Shown here piece after piece: positions 50,111-62,660 of a DNA stretch of 64,000 nt. The stretch's first letter is position 1. Each line of letters opens with the position of its first letter. Below the pieces are notes generated by a model, which worked only from the letters and a program-made list of their open reading frames with translations, was not told the origin of the DNA and did not search any database. A program made the position numbers and the translations under genes. The stretch is from Atrichornis clamosus (Eukaryota; Chordata; Aves; Passeriformes; Menuridae). The stretch spans positions 124,001-188,000 of the forward strand of contig WBMZ01011923.1 of assembly GCA_013400975.1 (NCBI GenBank), written 5' to 3'.

Positions 50111-52535
50111 GTGCATCTTTCTTTCACCATATAAAACATAACAGACCCATTACCCATCACAGAGCCCTCAGTTGCTCCTGAAGAAAAATGACATTTCCCT
50201 CTGCGTAGAAAATACTTAAAAGTCCCAAGAATAGATTTATAGGAATATTTTAACCTTTTCTTTGATCCTTGAAATGTCATTGTTCTGTAGGCTACATTGC
50301 AAAACGTGACCTTTTATAGGAACCGTGGGATGGATTTGATCTTTGGAAGACGTTTTAGAGATAATGCACTACACGGTGCAAAGAACGTTCACTCCTGAAA
50401 AAAGAGCTGAAAATGGTTTTGTCTGCAGATATTTGTTTGTGGTGTACCTGGAGGACAAAAGGATTGTTTATGATGAGGCTGATACTTAGGGACAACAGTG
50501 AAGGAAATAATAAGAGAACACAGCATCTTCTTTTGGTTTAATGTGCTACAGTTTTATTTTCATTACATTTAAAAGAAAAATTTTAAGTACCAGAAGTTGT
50601 TCACATGGGGGATGCTTGCAAATTGATGTGTCTGAAATGTAACAATTTTTTATAAGCACTAGATCTTTGCTTTTCAGAATGCACTCTTGACTTCCTGACT
50701 GGCAAAACACAAAGCTGAGCAGTTCTGGGAGGAAAAGAACTGACCCTTTGCTTCAGATTTGTGTTTGCCCTGGTAGTGTCCTCTTTCATGGTTCTGTAGC
50801 CTGGCTCTCTTGAGCCCTTTCTGTAGTTATCCTCCCCACAGCATTGTCCATGCCATTCACAGTACCAGTTCCCTGACAGGAGATCTTGGCATGAAAACAC
50901 GTGTTCCAGCGTTTTCACAATGACTGCCATAAGCTTGTGAGGGAAGGCAGATGCAAGTCTGTGGGATCACACTGTGAGTGCTGTCTTTTTGCTTTGCTGG
51001 TAACTCTTCCAAACCAGATCTTTCTGAAAGCTGTCACAGCTATTATGACAAATATTGTCAGGTTGTACCTAATTCCGTAGTTCTTGCACGTGCAGAATTT
51101 TCATTGAAACCTGTTGTTGTTGGCAATATGTGTTCTGGGATTTCCCCAGAATATGAGAGATGTCAATTCTGTCCCAGCAGAGCTTGCAGTCCCAGCGAAG
51201 GGAAAACCTGTCCAGTAAGAATGCAGTAAGGAAGATAGTGGGTGAGAAAACAAAGATCACAGGTTGGCACCCTGGTTGTTGTTTAACCAAGTTTAGGATG
51301 AAATAGGAGGCCAAAGCACCAAGTTAATTCTGAGGCCATACCAATATTAAGAGTTCCTGGCACTGGCTCTTTGGGCTGCTGAACTGCCTGACCCTGACTC
51401 TGAAGTCAGACATCCTGACTTTGGAGCTTGGGATGCGGACTTAAAGTCAAGAATTCATACACACCTTAAGAAGTCAGAATGCAGAAGACTGACGGGAAGG
51501 AAAGAGACACTGGCCTTGAGGGGACGAAGTTCTAGCTGGTAACAACCCTGTCTTGCAGAGACTGAGGACCGGGATGTGGCACAGACAGTCCTGGGGACCT
51601 TTCAGGGAGGCCATGGAGACCTGAACAACATTGTCTTCAGAGACACTGGGCGTGAAAGGATTTTATACATATCTAATGTGCCAGAAAAGAAAATTAGTGG
51701 CTAGGAGTCATTGGCCTTTTTCAGTGTGACATGACTATTGGGAAGTGGTGGCTGGTGGCATTTTGAAGGTAGGAAGTGAAATAAGAAAAACAAAGCTCAA
51801 TGGCAAATTGTATCAGGAAAATGATGCACATATATGTTAAGTAACAGTAATAGTCTCCTCACCTTGCTCAAATAATTGAGCTGTTACTCTGATGCTTTAC
51901 ACAAATGACTTTTTAAGGGTTGTCCCTCCACTGGGCAAGCAGGGTTCTGCATGCAACAGACCTGTCTGGTCTGTGTATCATGTTCGGTGTCTGTGTGCTG
52001 CCAAAGACACACTGGAAATCTCAAGTGCAACAGTATATGAATTTTTCTCTGATTCTGTGATAGTATTGGTGAAACACTTAAAGTGTAACACAGTCAACCC
52101 CAAAATGCTTTGAACAGCTGAGAAAAACTTGCAGATGAACATGGAATGTTTCACTTGTAGGAAAAAGGTGATGATGTGTAAACTCTCTGTTGTCAAGTGA
52201 GTCGTCAGCAGTATTAATGTGATGTGTACCACGTCTAGCTGCATCATGCACCCTGTTAGAGGTCATGAGATTATCAGAAAATCGTTATAGCATGAATGTG
52301 TTTTATGCTTGGTGATTTGTACGATGCTGTGAGATCAAAAGAAAAGATTTTGTTGTCTAGGGAAGCAACCTAATCTGTGATAATCCAACCATGTAATAAA
52401 TCATAAGAAATCCGCATCTAATAAGTCTCCAACAACCAAAGGCAAACTTGCCCCCAGATGCATGGGTGTAGGATGTAGGGTTGTTTCCTTTGCCTTCCTC
52501 CTATATGTCACTTAACTATGGCTGCAGGATAGTGT

Positions 52536-52580
52536 ACTTACCTGTATTAAAGAGTGGGTGAGGGATAGGAAAGGCAGTAT
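52536..52580 (-). other. Near-ideal recursive splice motif
   Basis: On the minus strand a 30-base pyrimidine-rich tract (about 52550-52580) leads to TTTAATACAG and then directly to GTAAGTAC, the junction lying between 52541 and 52542. Both halves match consensus: a long tract with no internal AG close to the junction, CAG, and a perfect GTAAGT donor. In vertebrates such zero-length exons mark recursive splicing in very long introns. I found no clear downstream donor of a recursive exon within about 150 bases. Confidence 0.45.
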
Positions 52581-53324
52581 CAGATGTTTTTGATATCATC
52601 AGATGTCCTTGCCCTAAGAAAAAAACAATTCTAGACATTCAGTGAGACTGTACTTCTAAGTCATTATTTGAATACATGAGACACCATATTGCATTGTGAA
52701 TTCAAGCCCTCTGCACCAGTGCTTAGGAAGCACCTCCAACTTAGTTCTCAGAAGTAATACTCAGTAGTGAAGTGTTACTGGGTTTGTCCTCTACACCTTG
52801 ATGTGGGTGGAAGCACTGGACAGAATCCAGAACAGAAATGAAGAATTAAATTTCAAGTAGATAGTAATTCACTTTGTTGTTTTTCCTATTCCCCCAAAAG
52901 ACTGCACAAAACAGACACTCCCAAGATCCAAGAAGGCAATGAAAGTCTGTGGTAGATCTCCTTCAGAATTACTGCACCTGTTTTTCTTCTCAATTGCGTA
53001 ATCCAAATAATTGCCTTTGCTCTGTAATCCAGTGAAATTGATTTATCCTGTTCTTAAATCTCTTTCAGTTGGCACTCCCAAGGTGATCTGCCATACTGGG
53101 CATGCCATTCCACAGGCCACAGTGAATCTGCCTGGATCAGACTTGCCTTCAGAGGGAGATGTTTTTGAAACATTTAAGTGTTATTCTGTGTTTTCCACTC
53201 CACTGCTAGAGGAGATTTGGGGTGAATATTCCCCAATATATCTCTCTAACTTCTAGCAATATACATTTTAGGCATTTTCTGAGCCAAATACACCATCTGA
53301 ACCATAATGTTTGATAGTCACTGA

Positions 53325-53800
53325 TAGACCTGTCCTCAATGAATTTATCTAACTACATTTGGAGCCATTTATATTTTTGACCTCCAGAGAAATCCATGGT
53401 AGTTTAATTCCACAATTCAAGTGTGTGTTGTCTAAAAAAATCCTTTCTTTCATTTGTTTTAAACCTGCTGCTTGATCATTTTACTGGCTGCCTCCTAGTT
53501 TGTGTGGTATAAAAAGTAATGAATAATCATCCCCTATTCAAATTCTGTACACCATTCATGGTTTTAAAGTTTTTTATCATATTCATCCTCAGTCATATCT
53601 TTTCCAATCTTCAGAGATCTAAACTATTTTGTTCTCATCTGGAAGCTGCTTTATAACTCTCAAACAACAGAATTGCAACATTATTTTATGTAGTTCTATT
53701 ATGTTCTTTTCAAGGTGGAAAAAATCATAATTGTGCATGGTATTGTAGATGTGCTCTCCCCATTGATTTATACAGTAGCGTATTTAGGACTTCTTAATTC
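53325..53800 (-). mobile_element. Ancient CR1/L3-type LINE fragment, minus strand
   Basis: Diverged throughout but collinear with the 3' part of old CR1/L3-family LINEs. It includes GATAGACCTGTCCTCAATGA, then AATTCCACAATTCAAG, CAGTTCTATTATG-like words and CCCCATTGATTTATACAGTA at its right end. On the minus strand about 53715-53795 reads LYKSMGRAHLQYHAQL, the same polyprotein C-terminal block (LYKSMVRPHLEYCVQF-like) seen in younger CR1 copies, with stops after it. It is much older than the copies at 32079 and 43531. The octamer tail at the low-coordinate end is not recognisable. Confidence 0.7.
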
Positions 53801-56800
53801 CTTCTTGGTCATAGTTCATTCATGAGGGCTACATCCCTGGTTTAATTTCACAGCAGAAGAATCCAGAGGGATATAATTGGACAGCTGTGGTCTAACACAA
53901 TCCACTGGAGTCAGAAGAAGCCACGTTCCCCAGAATTGCACATCTATAGCTCAGATCATGATTTATCATTTTCTTTGCTGCGGTCTCCATCCATCACCCT
54001 TCATTTCACATTCTAATGCTCTCATTTCTTCAGTGTCATGAATTGCTCATCTAGAAAACTTACTAATGGAAGATGTCAGAAATGTAGGTGGATTCTGCTT
54101 CTCTGTTAGTTAGAGAAATTAACTCCTGGATGTCTTGCATTTCTGAGCTATTTGTTTTCGTTTTGGATGCTGTATTTTCAAGGAATTATTGCTTAGTAAT
54201 ACCAAGTTGCTCTAAGATAGAAGACTGAGTGCCTAGAATTTGCTTTATTGTATGCATTGAGTGTAACCCCCATCTCTTCAGCAAAGACCACTTTCCTCCC
54301 ATTTTCAGAGGTACCAAGCAGGGAGTATGAGAACAATTATATTCCTTAGTTATTTTGTGGCTTGAGCCACATTGCATGAGCACACATTCTAATTTAAGAG
54401 TGATTTTGTCATTCCCATCGGCATTTGGAGAGTTTCACAGCACTCAAGCTTTGCCAGCCCTCCTACCCACAAAAGGTAATGTTTGAGTTGAATGTTCAAG
54501 GAACATTCATTTTGAATAGTGTATTGAATTGGTAGGTTCAGAATGTTATTTGTTTTCATATTGGAAATTGCATCCACATCCCAAACCTTTTCTTTCATCT
54601 GTCACTTCCTTCCCCCACCCCAAACTCCACATCCTACTAAACTGTTTGATAATCACTTGTGCCACTGTTCTAAACTTGGGGAAACGTGATCTTGGGAAAT
54701 GTCTTCTCAAGAAGACGTTGTTGGGAACCTGCTGTAGAAGTGCAGCAGGAGAAATGTGCTTGGGAGTGGGTGGCTGTGTCGGGGGCAGCTCAAGGACTGC
54801 ACAATTGCAGCTGTCTAAGAAAATTCCTGCTAACAGAAGAGTGAACTCTGAAAACAGAAAGTAAAGCTTTCCAGAACAATAAAAGCAAGGTGCTGTATCT
54901 TGGATAATTATTATTATGATTGATCTTGTCCTGGAACTCTTGCAGAAAGTTGTGGCCCAGCTCTACTACTCTTGGAAGCCATAAGTTCCTTTTTCTTTTC
55001 AGCATTGCCCTTCTGCTGCCAGTGAGTCTGGAGATGGACAGTGACAAGACAAAGACCCATCCCTCTGGAGAATATAGCTAGAAACCCACCATACCAGCAC
55101 AGTACTTGCATATAGAACACCAGGCCGTGGAAATCATTTGCAACTACTTAAAAGCAGATCAAGATTTTTGCAGCCAGCCTTCTGACAAGTTCTGCTTGGA
55201 GAAAAAAGGAGGAAAACCAGATGTAGCAAGTTATGAACTGAAAGTTCTTTGCACAGATCTGCTTGAGATGTGTGCTGTCACCCAGTACAAAGGCACGGTG
55301 CCTGATCAGGGATCACAACAGTGAGTCTGCACAACAGTTTTGTCTCCAGTGGTGTAATGTCACTTGCGGTGATGAAAGAAAACCTCTCTGGCTGCGTAAA
55401 GAGACACCTGAACTTTTTGTCACCTTGAATACTATGCTTATCCTAGCTTTTCTCTTCCCTTCTGAGCCCTTACCTCTGCTGAGGTTCTTAGAGCAGTATT
55501 TTTTCCAGGTGTTTGGGGAAGTGTTGTGTTCCAAGGACCTGTATGTGCTTTCATATAGTGTAGCTCTGTGATGCACATGTTAGGATATCTCTGCTGCCTT
55601 CAGCTCACAAAGCCCAAACGTGAAACCCTTTTCACTTACTTTCTTCCTTTTCCCCTCCCCATGCTGACAGCAATGCACAAGTGATGCATTAGCAATGCAT
55701 CTGAACTCAAGTCATGGCTGTCTGAAATTTCAGCCCTTATGAGAGACAGCAGACCGTGGAAGCCACAATTTTTTATTGTGCCCTAGGGTTGTTGTGAGTG
55801 AATCATCAAAAGAGTATGATTCAGTTGTAGCCATAATGTTGTTTTTTCCTCTGGTGCCACGAGCGTGGAAATGCAGAATTGATATGCTCCAAGTGCTGGT
55901 CACAGGTGCTGCCTGATGCCTTTAATGCACGAACTGTAATGGTTCTTATTTCTAGTGAATCTAATCCCTAGTACATGACTCCTCTTCTCAGGCTAAGCTT
56001 AATTCAGGGACAAATAGTAATGTAAGGACTTTGCTCATCTGTCTGGGTCTGTCTCTTGCTCAGATGCTTCGCTCCCCAGTGACCCCGTGCCTTTTTAGAT
56101 CTTTCCTATCAGAGCACAACCATCTCTGACACAGACACCAACCAAATGTGTTCAGACAGCCCATGCCGCAGGATTTTTGCTTGTTTCAAAGTGACTGTCA
56201 CCCGTGCTTCACCAGTGTGGGCCTTGAGACCATAACTGCATAAACAAACTGTGTCAGGGATGAAGAGGTGCCAGACACAGGCACTGATTAAGACAAAGGA
56301 CTAGGTAGTTCTAGAGGCTTGATTTCTTGGTGTAGCTCAGGTTATCTCTGACAGATTCTCAGTCTGTATAGCATGATTCATTCATGAGATGTTAATTCTG
56401 TGTCTGGCTCATGGACTAACAGCATAGTCGCCTGAATTCTTACCCTGATGCCAAACTATCTCCCCTTCCTGTTCCTACTTATAAAATGTGTTGTACTTGT
56501 GAAATTATGGAATTAAACCCTTCATTTCAAACCAGACGGTAGCTGCAAAAATCCTGAGGAAACATCTATGAGGAATTTTTTTTTCTCTGGATTTTCTTCA
56601 TATGATTCCTGTTTCTTCCCTGCTTTCTTCTCCATTGTAACTTCTGAGAGCAAGACAATACCTCTGTGAACATATTTCAAACCAGTGAACAGGTTTCATC
56701 TCAGGCCTCCTCCTGTGCTTTGCAGACATCGTTCTGCATTCTTGTCTTCAGACCTAGGCTTACACAATAATTGTATGAGCCTCTGCTCTGCATCTTCTGC

Positions 56801-58847
56801 CATGAATCAGCTTTACTACTGTTCATTATTTCTATGACTGTCAGGAAGCTAGATGGAAGTCACCTCTTTAGATCTTCTCATTCTCTCTTTCAGTATTGGA
56901 CATGACAAATAAATGAAGATCTCTTCTCCAGAAAGTTTACAGAAATCCAGAGGAAGAGAGATGCTGTGCAAGGTGATGCATTGCGTGGTTGCGCTGGCTA
57001 GAGGGCTCCTTGTTTGCCTGCCTTTAGGTGGTGTAGGGGATTGGGCAGGATTTGCTCACAGTACCCATGGAAGCAAGTTTTCATGGAGAGCTGTAATGGA
57101 GTGGGAACACGTGAAATTAAACAGGAGGTAGAGCAAAGGGAGAGAAAATCTTCAGAGTGACCACCAGAAAAAAGCTGAAGATAGCAATGGCAAGGCTTCA
57201 GTATATGGGTTTGTTTGTTTATCTAGGTCTTGCTCACCAGGTCTCCATCGCTTCCCTGAGGTCACACAACTCGAGAATAATGACAGGACTACGCAGACCT
57301 TGATGGTCCATGTAATCCATGGGAGAGGTAGAATGTTTGTCTGCCGTACACTGATTTCCAAATGTCATTAAAGAGCCTTCATTTTTCTTTTACGTTTCAC
57401 GTTTCTTGCCCTTTCAGCTAGTCCTTTACAAAGAAATAACCAAAATCACGTTTTTTACCAAAGTCTGTCTAAAATTCTCTGTGAGTGGCTTCACGTTGTG
57501 GTGCATAGTTCATTGTGCTCCCACTCCTTAATGCCCAATTTTTGTGTTTGGTCTTACATCATTCCTTTCAAAGACATCCTGAGGATGAAATCTAATGGCT
57601 GACTTCTAAAAGATTGCTCTAAGCTTGGCAGGACCTCGGTTCATGGAGTAGAACTGTACATCAGTGTAACACAATGTCTGGGCAGTACTTACAGGGCAAG
57701 CAATTAAACTGCAACAACAGTGACCCTTGAAATGCAATGTCTCAGCATACAGTAAATTTTTTCATGGTAAAGGTTATGTTGCTTCCTCAGGAACCGTTTT
57801 GGGAGATTTTTCACATCACAGTCTGAATGTAATTGGTGCATGCTTCAGATTTATGTCTCCAACAGGTCAAATAGCCAGTATATTTCATTGCTAAGCTGAG
57901 TGGGGCTTTTATTTTCTCAAATTATATTTCTATCAAACATTCGTTTGTCTGTTTCATGGTTCACAGAGGATTTGGACCTTTTGGTGCTTGCAGCAAGTGG
58001 ATTTACCCAATGGGTTTGCTCTTCCTCCAGCTTCTCCTTTAGCATCAGTTGTTGCCAGCGGAGGAGAAGCTTGAGTGTGGCCACTAGTGTTTCGTTCGTG
58101 TAGCCATGGCTTTCTCCCCCTGCCTCCTTCCCCCCCAGACAAAAGCAGGAAAATGCATTACGAACCATCTCAGCAGATGGCTTGTAGACTCTTAATATTA
58201 CCGCAGTCTGGGGTCTAGCAGCAGTTTCCATATTTACTGTGCTTTTGAAGAGTTGTAGGCTTCCAGTGTGAGCAGTTTATATTGAACTTGAACTTCGTAG
58301 GCTGTGCCCTGCCATGGATCAATAGAGAGTACAGGACTCTATACAGTCAAAGAGAAAATACCCTCTAGGAGAACATTAAGGATGCAATAGAAACTGTGCA
58401 AAATTCTGAAAATACTTATCATCAGTTTTTGCAGAGAAATCCTGTCTCTGCTTTTTGCTGCATTTGCATTACAATATCATATTATTATATTTAATATAAT
58501 ATGACAATAGTTCTCAAATAATACATTATAATGGAATATGGTAATTTGTATGCAAGTTTAGAAACATTAGTAGGATTTTAATTTTCTTGTGCTCTGTTTC
58601 CCTGTTTTCATTGTCATGGTGTGTCTGAATTGGACTTCTTACAGACATTCTCAGAAAATCATTTACAGTAATAATTTTGCAAGTAACCTTATTAGACATA
58701 TTCTTTCCTGAAGCTGAGGCAGCTAATGATGAACCTGATTTGACTATTCATACATATGCTGAAAGCAGTACTCCTTAGCTGTAATTTAGGGAATAAGGTA
58801 AATAAATAGGGATCTAAATTATCTGCAGTCTTGCATTAAATCTACAT
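53801..58847. other. Non-coding stretch, no gene recognised
   Basis: No protein or transposon recognised. The open frames 54529-54864, 55263-55571 and 57917-58231 have no domain and no matching splice sites. An imperfect AT hairpin lies at 58478-58503. About 57700-57880 has an even conserved-element-like texture, but no specific motif supports a call. Confidence 0.6.
58478..58503. repeat. Imperfect AT hairpin
   Basis: CATATTATTATATT followed by AATATAATATG-type sequence: the arms pair apart from a 3-base bulge. Short AT-rich hairpins like this are often simple-repeat products and may form cruciforms. Confidence 0.6.
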
Positions 58848-58874
58848 GTGATTCAACTTTCCTTCTTCCCCCAG

Positions 58875-58904
58875 GGAAATAAAGTCCGTCTGTGGTCTGT
58901 TAAG
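58875..58904 (+). other. Microexon candidate, 30 bases
   Basis: A strong acceptor (CAACTTTCCTTCTTCCCCCAG) is followed by 30 bases open in frame one (GNKVRLWSVK) and a good donor (AAG/GTCAGT). The length is a multiple of three. TGC words upstream of the acceptor (near 58826 and 58833) would suit the SRRM4 splicing factor that promotes neuronal microexons, but such words are common. No flanking coding exon is visible, so this remains a candidate. Confidence 0.3.
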
Positions 58905-59812
58905 GTCAGTCTGCTTATACTAACATTTAAATTACATTCTCTTAACTGCAATTATTTTTCATACATAATTGAACCTGGCAACATTTTTCATAATGTAGGT
59001 ATATTTGGGGAGAGGGATGGGAGGTTATTACTTAACTATTTTCTCATTTAAACCTCTATTTTCTAGTAATGTTCAGTGAGGAAACAGCAAGAGGGAGGTG
59101 AGGAGATACCACAAGAGATTATTATCTGGATCCTCTCCTATCTGTGGAAGACTTCTAGCTTAAGTGCTCATGGAGAAAACAGGAGAGGCAGGTGCAAGTC
59201 CATCCTTTCGGTTCAGAAGACTTTCCATTCCTTAAGAAAGTTCCTTTTCTGACAAGCTAAGAGAGTGTTTTGAGGCCAGTGCCCTTGGTTATGCTTCTTG
59301 CAGTCTTATGGAGGTACTGATGGTGAGAATGCTGAGTTGTCAGGGAGAGTGCTTTAATTCCACTTCTTGCTCCACTGCATGGTTAATTATTTTTGCATAG
59401 AAGAAAATGCTAAAAGAAGTCCATTTCCAAAAACTGAGTAGCCTAAGTATATAGTATTCCACAGGCAGTTTGGAGATAAAAATTTGAATCTTTAGGGCCA
59501 TTAAGCCTAGTTTTCTTCTATCCTTGGTGAATGCTCTCGCCTCTGAGCTGTTACGTAAAAACTAAATGCACCGCCAGTTTTGTGAATCCAACCATTCATT
59601 TTCATAATTTTTTTTTCCTTCAACAAGCACTATAAAGGGCATGTTGTATTCTGGATAAACTAGAATCTTTCCCATTGAGGTTGAGCAAAGCAATGGTTTT
59701 TGGTTCTGTCTTCTCTGTGCTGAAGGATTTTATATTGAACTTGAGTTGAAGCAGATCTTTCAGTTAATATCTTTTTTTCATAATATGGCCATTTCAACAC
59801 ACTTGGGGTGAT

Positions 59813-59850
59813 ATTATTATTATTATTATTATCATCATCATCATCATCAT
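59813..59850. repeat. Compound (ATT)n(ATC)n microsatellite
   Basis: About six ATT units pass directly into about six ATC units. A T-to-C change spread by slippage would give this pattern. It is likely polymorphic. Confidence 0.9.
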
Positions 59851-60012
59851 TATAAAACTTGGGACCAGCTCTGGATTATTTTGAATGGGTCTGCAAAGTT
59901 TGTTAAGAAACTTAGCATTTGCAAACATTTGCAAAAAATTTCTGAGAGATCAGGATCTCTGTTAGAAAGCCATTCTGGGACCAAAGGTTGAATTAATGAA
60001 GAACCACAGGTC

Positions 60013-60122
60013 AAGTCTAATCCAGCAAAGCACAAAGACACCTGCTCAATTTTAAGGAATATGCAGTGTCCTATGGACTTTTATGAGTCTCATGGTTTTA
60101 TGAAGCATTTTTCAGGACTGAG
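60013..60122. mobile_element. Decayed palindromic MITE-like element
   Basis: The left side reads GTCTAATCCAGCAAAGCAC then CTGCTCAATTTTAAGGA and CCTATGGACTT. The right side reads as a degraded inverted partner (GACTTTTATGAGTCTCATG, GAAGCATTTTTCAGGACTGA). This layout matches an old palindromic element I remember from turtle, crocodile and bird DNA, whose ends read ATCCAGCAAAGCACTTAAGC. The match is from memory and diverged, and the family name is uncertain. Confidence 0.4.
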
Positions 60123-62389
60123 GTAGAGCACTCCGTGCAGGACAAAATCAACTCTTTAATGAGCTTAACAGAAAACCCCACAGGCATACTCAGCATGTGC
60201 TTTTCAAACATGTATAATTGGGTCAAATGAAAACTAATTCCCACTGGAGTCCGGCCATGCCCAAGGAACCCTTCCAGGATTATTCTTTGAAATCCTTCAG
60301 GCAGAAATATTTCCATGCCAATTTCTACTTCAAAACCTTTTGATTGTGAAGCTGTTGAAGAATAGGCTAACAAGACTTATTCTTCTATGAGAATTTTTCC
60401 TGTTCTCCATACCCCTCCCCTACCATCCTTCTCCCGCTTGCTTTCCTCACTGCTTCTCAGCATACTAGAAAAGGTCAGAAGCAATTTGATCAAGTGTCCC
60501 AAGAAACGAGTGTCTTTGAAGAGAGTGCAGGCCTGTGGAATTTGAATATGAGAGGTTAATCTTTTGAGGAATTGCTGGGTTGAAAATAGAGCTTTATAAT
60601 GAAAAATCACCTTTGAACCTTACATCTAGCTATTATAGGTTAAAGGAAACTAAGTCCTTTCATTGGGGAGAGGGGAAAAAAAAAAGGCTTCCTAGCAAAG
60701 GTGTCTTCTCTCTACTTTGCTGCCTGGATAATATATTTGGGCTGTTTTTTTCCGTCCCTTGATACATACTCTACCAACACCAAATGAATTAACAGTCCCG
60801 GAGGACTGTCAAAATGCAGAAAGTTGTAAATTAAAGACAGACTTAGCCCAAATTGGTGTCTGAATTAGCGAATGAATTGACACATGGCTGTGCTTGTTCT
60901 CTGAAGCAAGAGCTGCTGAATCTTTTCAGCTGCTGACCTTACCGTCCCTCACCAGAACTGCCTAGTCTTCTCTTTAGTTGATAGTGCATAACAGATGCTG
61001 TATTGCTGTTGAAGTGTACATCTTTCTTATCTGCTAGTAAGAGTTGCAAAGCTGTCTGTTTACTTATTGATACAATCTGAGACTTTAGTGCATCCCTCGC
61101 ACATGTTAGCATATGCTTTCTCCTTGATATCCCAGTAGGATTTGTCTACATTGGAGACTCAGCGTCTTCACTTTTGCTATAGCTCATTTAAAAACATGCA
61201 GGAAGTCAAGCTGCAAAGCAACTAGTTAACTTTGCAAGTGGAGGGGGAAGCTTACACATCCTCGTGCTGTACATAAATCTGGAAATGAGCCATTCTGATT
61301 TGGCTTACACATTTCACTGTCAGGTGTTGGCCTTTTCAGTAGCAGCAGGATTCCTCCTCATAACCAAGATACAAGGTGAGAAACCCTCCAGCACATAGAG
61401 ACAGGCTTTAACTCCAAGTGTTTGGTGCATTTCATTTTGATCTTGGCTCTGTGATTTCCACAAGTTTCACTTTACTTTGAGATCTTTCTCAAAGGTTGTT
61501 TAAAGTTGACACATGGTGTGATACTTCTCATAGAAAATTAGGGTGCACTTGCCAGAGGATGATATTAGCCCTTTCTGGTATGGGTCGTTTAATGTGTAGC
61601 CTCTGCTAAATGGATCTTCTCTGGGATATTTTTCATTCTTGACAGTGAAGACAGACAATCTGTTGAGAACAAAGGGGAATTATTTCTTGCTTTTTGGCAG
61701 GGAGGTCTCTCTTTGGTTTAGGACTGCTGTGCAGAACAGCTAGATTTCATCTCTGGATGAACTTCAGTCTTCACGCTCCTGTAGGAATACCTGCAGGCAA
61801 GGAGTGTTTAACTTCCAGCCATTGACAGGGGAACACAGCTGATGTCATATACTTTCTCTAGCTGCAGCCTCCTCATGTAATATATAGTTGTCTCTTTGTC
61901 CATGCTGGATTGTGCCAGCAGGGAACTAATCATATCCAGCAAAGGGTAGAAAAATGATGATATCTGTTTTATTTTAAACAGAGTAGTTTAGGCTCTGGCT
62001 TGCCTGTCATTTTTTTGTCTTTTTTGGTCTTTTTTTCCCCCCCAAGGAGGATATTTTAGTGCTTCTATAAGGAGAAATAAATGCTCAAGATGGCAGCTGC
62101 AGGGAGTGGATCAGTCGCCATGCTCCAAGCAACTCCGTACAGCTGAATTCTGCCACAGGGGCAGGCTCCTGGTCAGGCAGAGCCCATTGAAAGGGAGAGG
62201 GGCCTCCTGGGTTGGCACAGCCAAGGGCAGGGTCTGGCCCCAGCACACAAGTAGGCTGCTGGGGAGTGCAAGTCTTGGGATTTTCCCATCAGGCAGCAGC
62301 CCTGGTGTTTGGTGAATTCATACGTGAGGTAGACTGCAGTTTAGCCTAATGCACACTGGTGCTTTGGGAGGGCCCAGAGCTTTAGGGTT

Positions 62390-62660
62390 TTGCTGCATTT
62401 AAACAAATTAACTTAGTCATGGCAGCAAATGACTGTGATTTTTCATAAAGATGAACAAACTGTGGGTCTAATAGGGACCTGCTATTTCTCAGGAATTAAA
62501 ATGCTGCTTCCCAAAATGAGGCCAGGGAGGATGATCAGATGTATAAAGAAGGAAAACATCGCCAGACAGTATCTGGGGCTGGATAATTCGCATGAAAATA
62601 CTCCCTGTGTCAGAATCAAATAGTCTCTGTGATAAGAAAATAATTTTTCCCCAGGTCAGA
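62390..62660. promoter_or_regulatory. Possible conserved non-coding element
   Basis: A repeat-free tract with AT-rich words (AACAAATTAACTTAG, TAATTCGCATG) and a few retained CpGs (62560-62592). The texture resembles other candidates in the window. No alignment was possible. Confidence 0.15.

Larger units (their letters stand above)
44574..53320. other. Non-coding stretch, no gene recognised
   Basis: No protein family recognised. It contains an A-rich patch (about 48395-48450), a 16-bp tandem duplication (49119-49150), the best conserved-element-like tract (49640-50110) and a minus-strand recursive-splice-like motif (52536-52580). Frames such as 45948-46282 and 46534-46863 show no domain or splice pair. 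Confidence 0.6.

Noticed and set aside
57233..57260. 18-base minus-strand microexon (GSDGDL) between ACCTCAG and GTGAGC
   Set aside because: Short segments between an AG and a GT are common by chance, and the tract is poor.
57917..58231. 104-codon minus-strand frame with a charged centre
   Set aside because: No splice sites at useful positions and no recognised domain.
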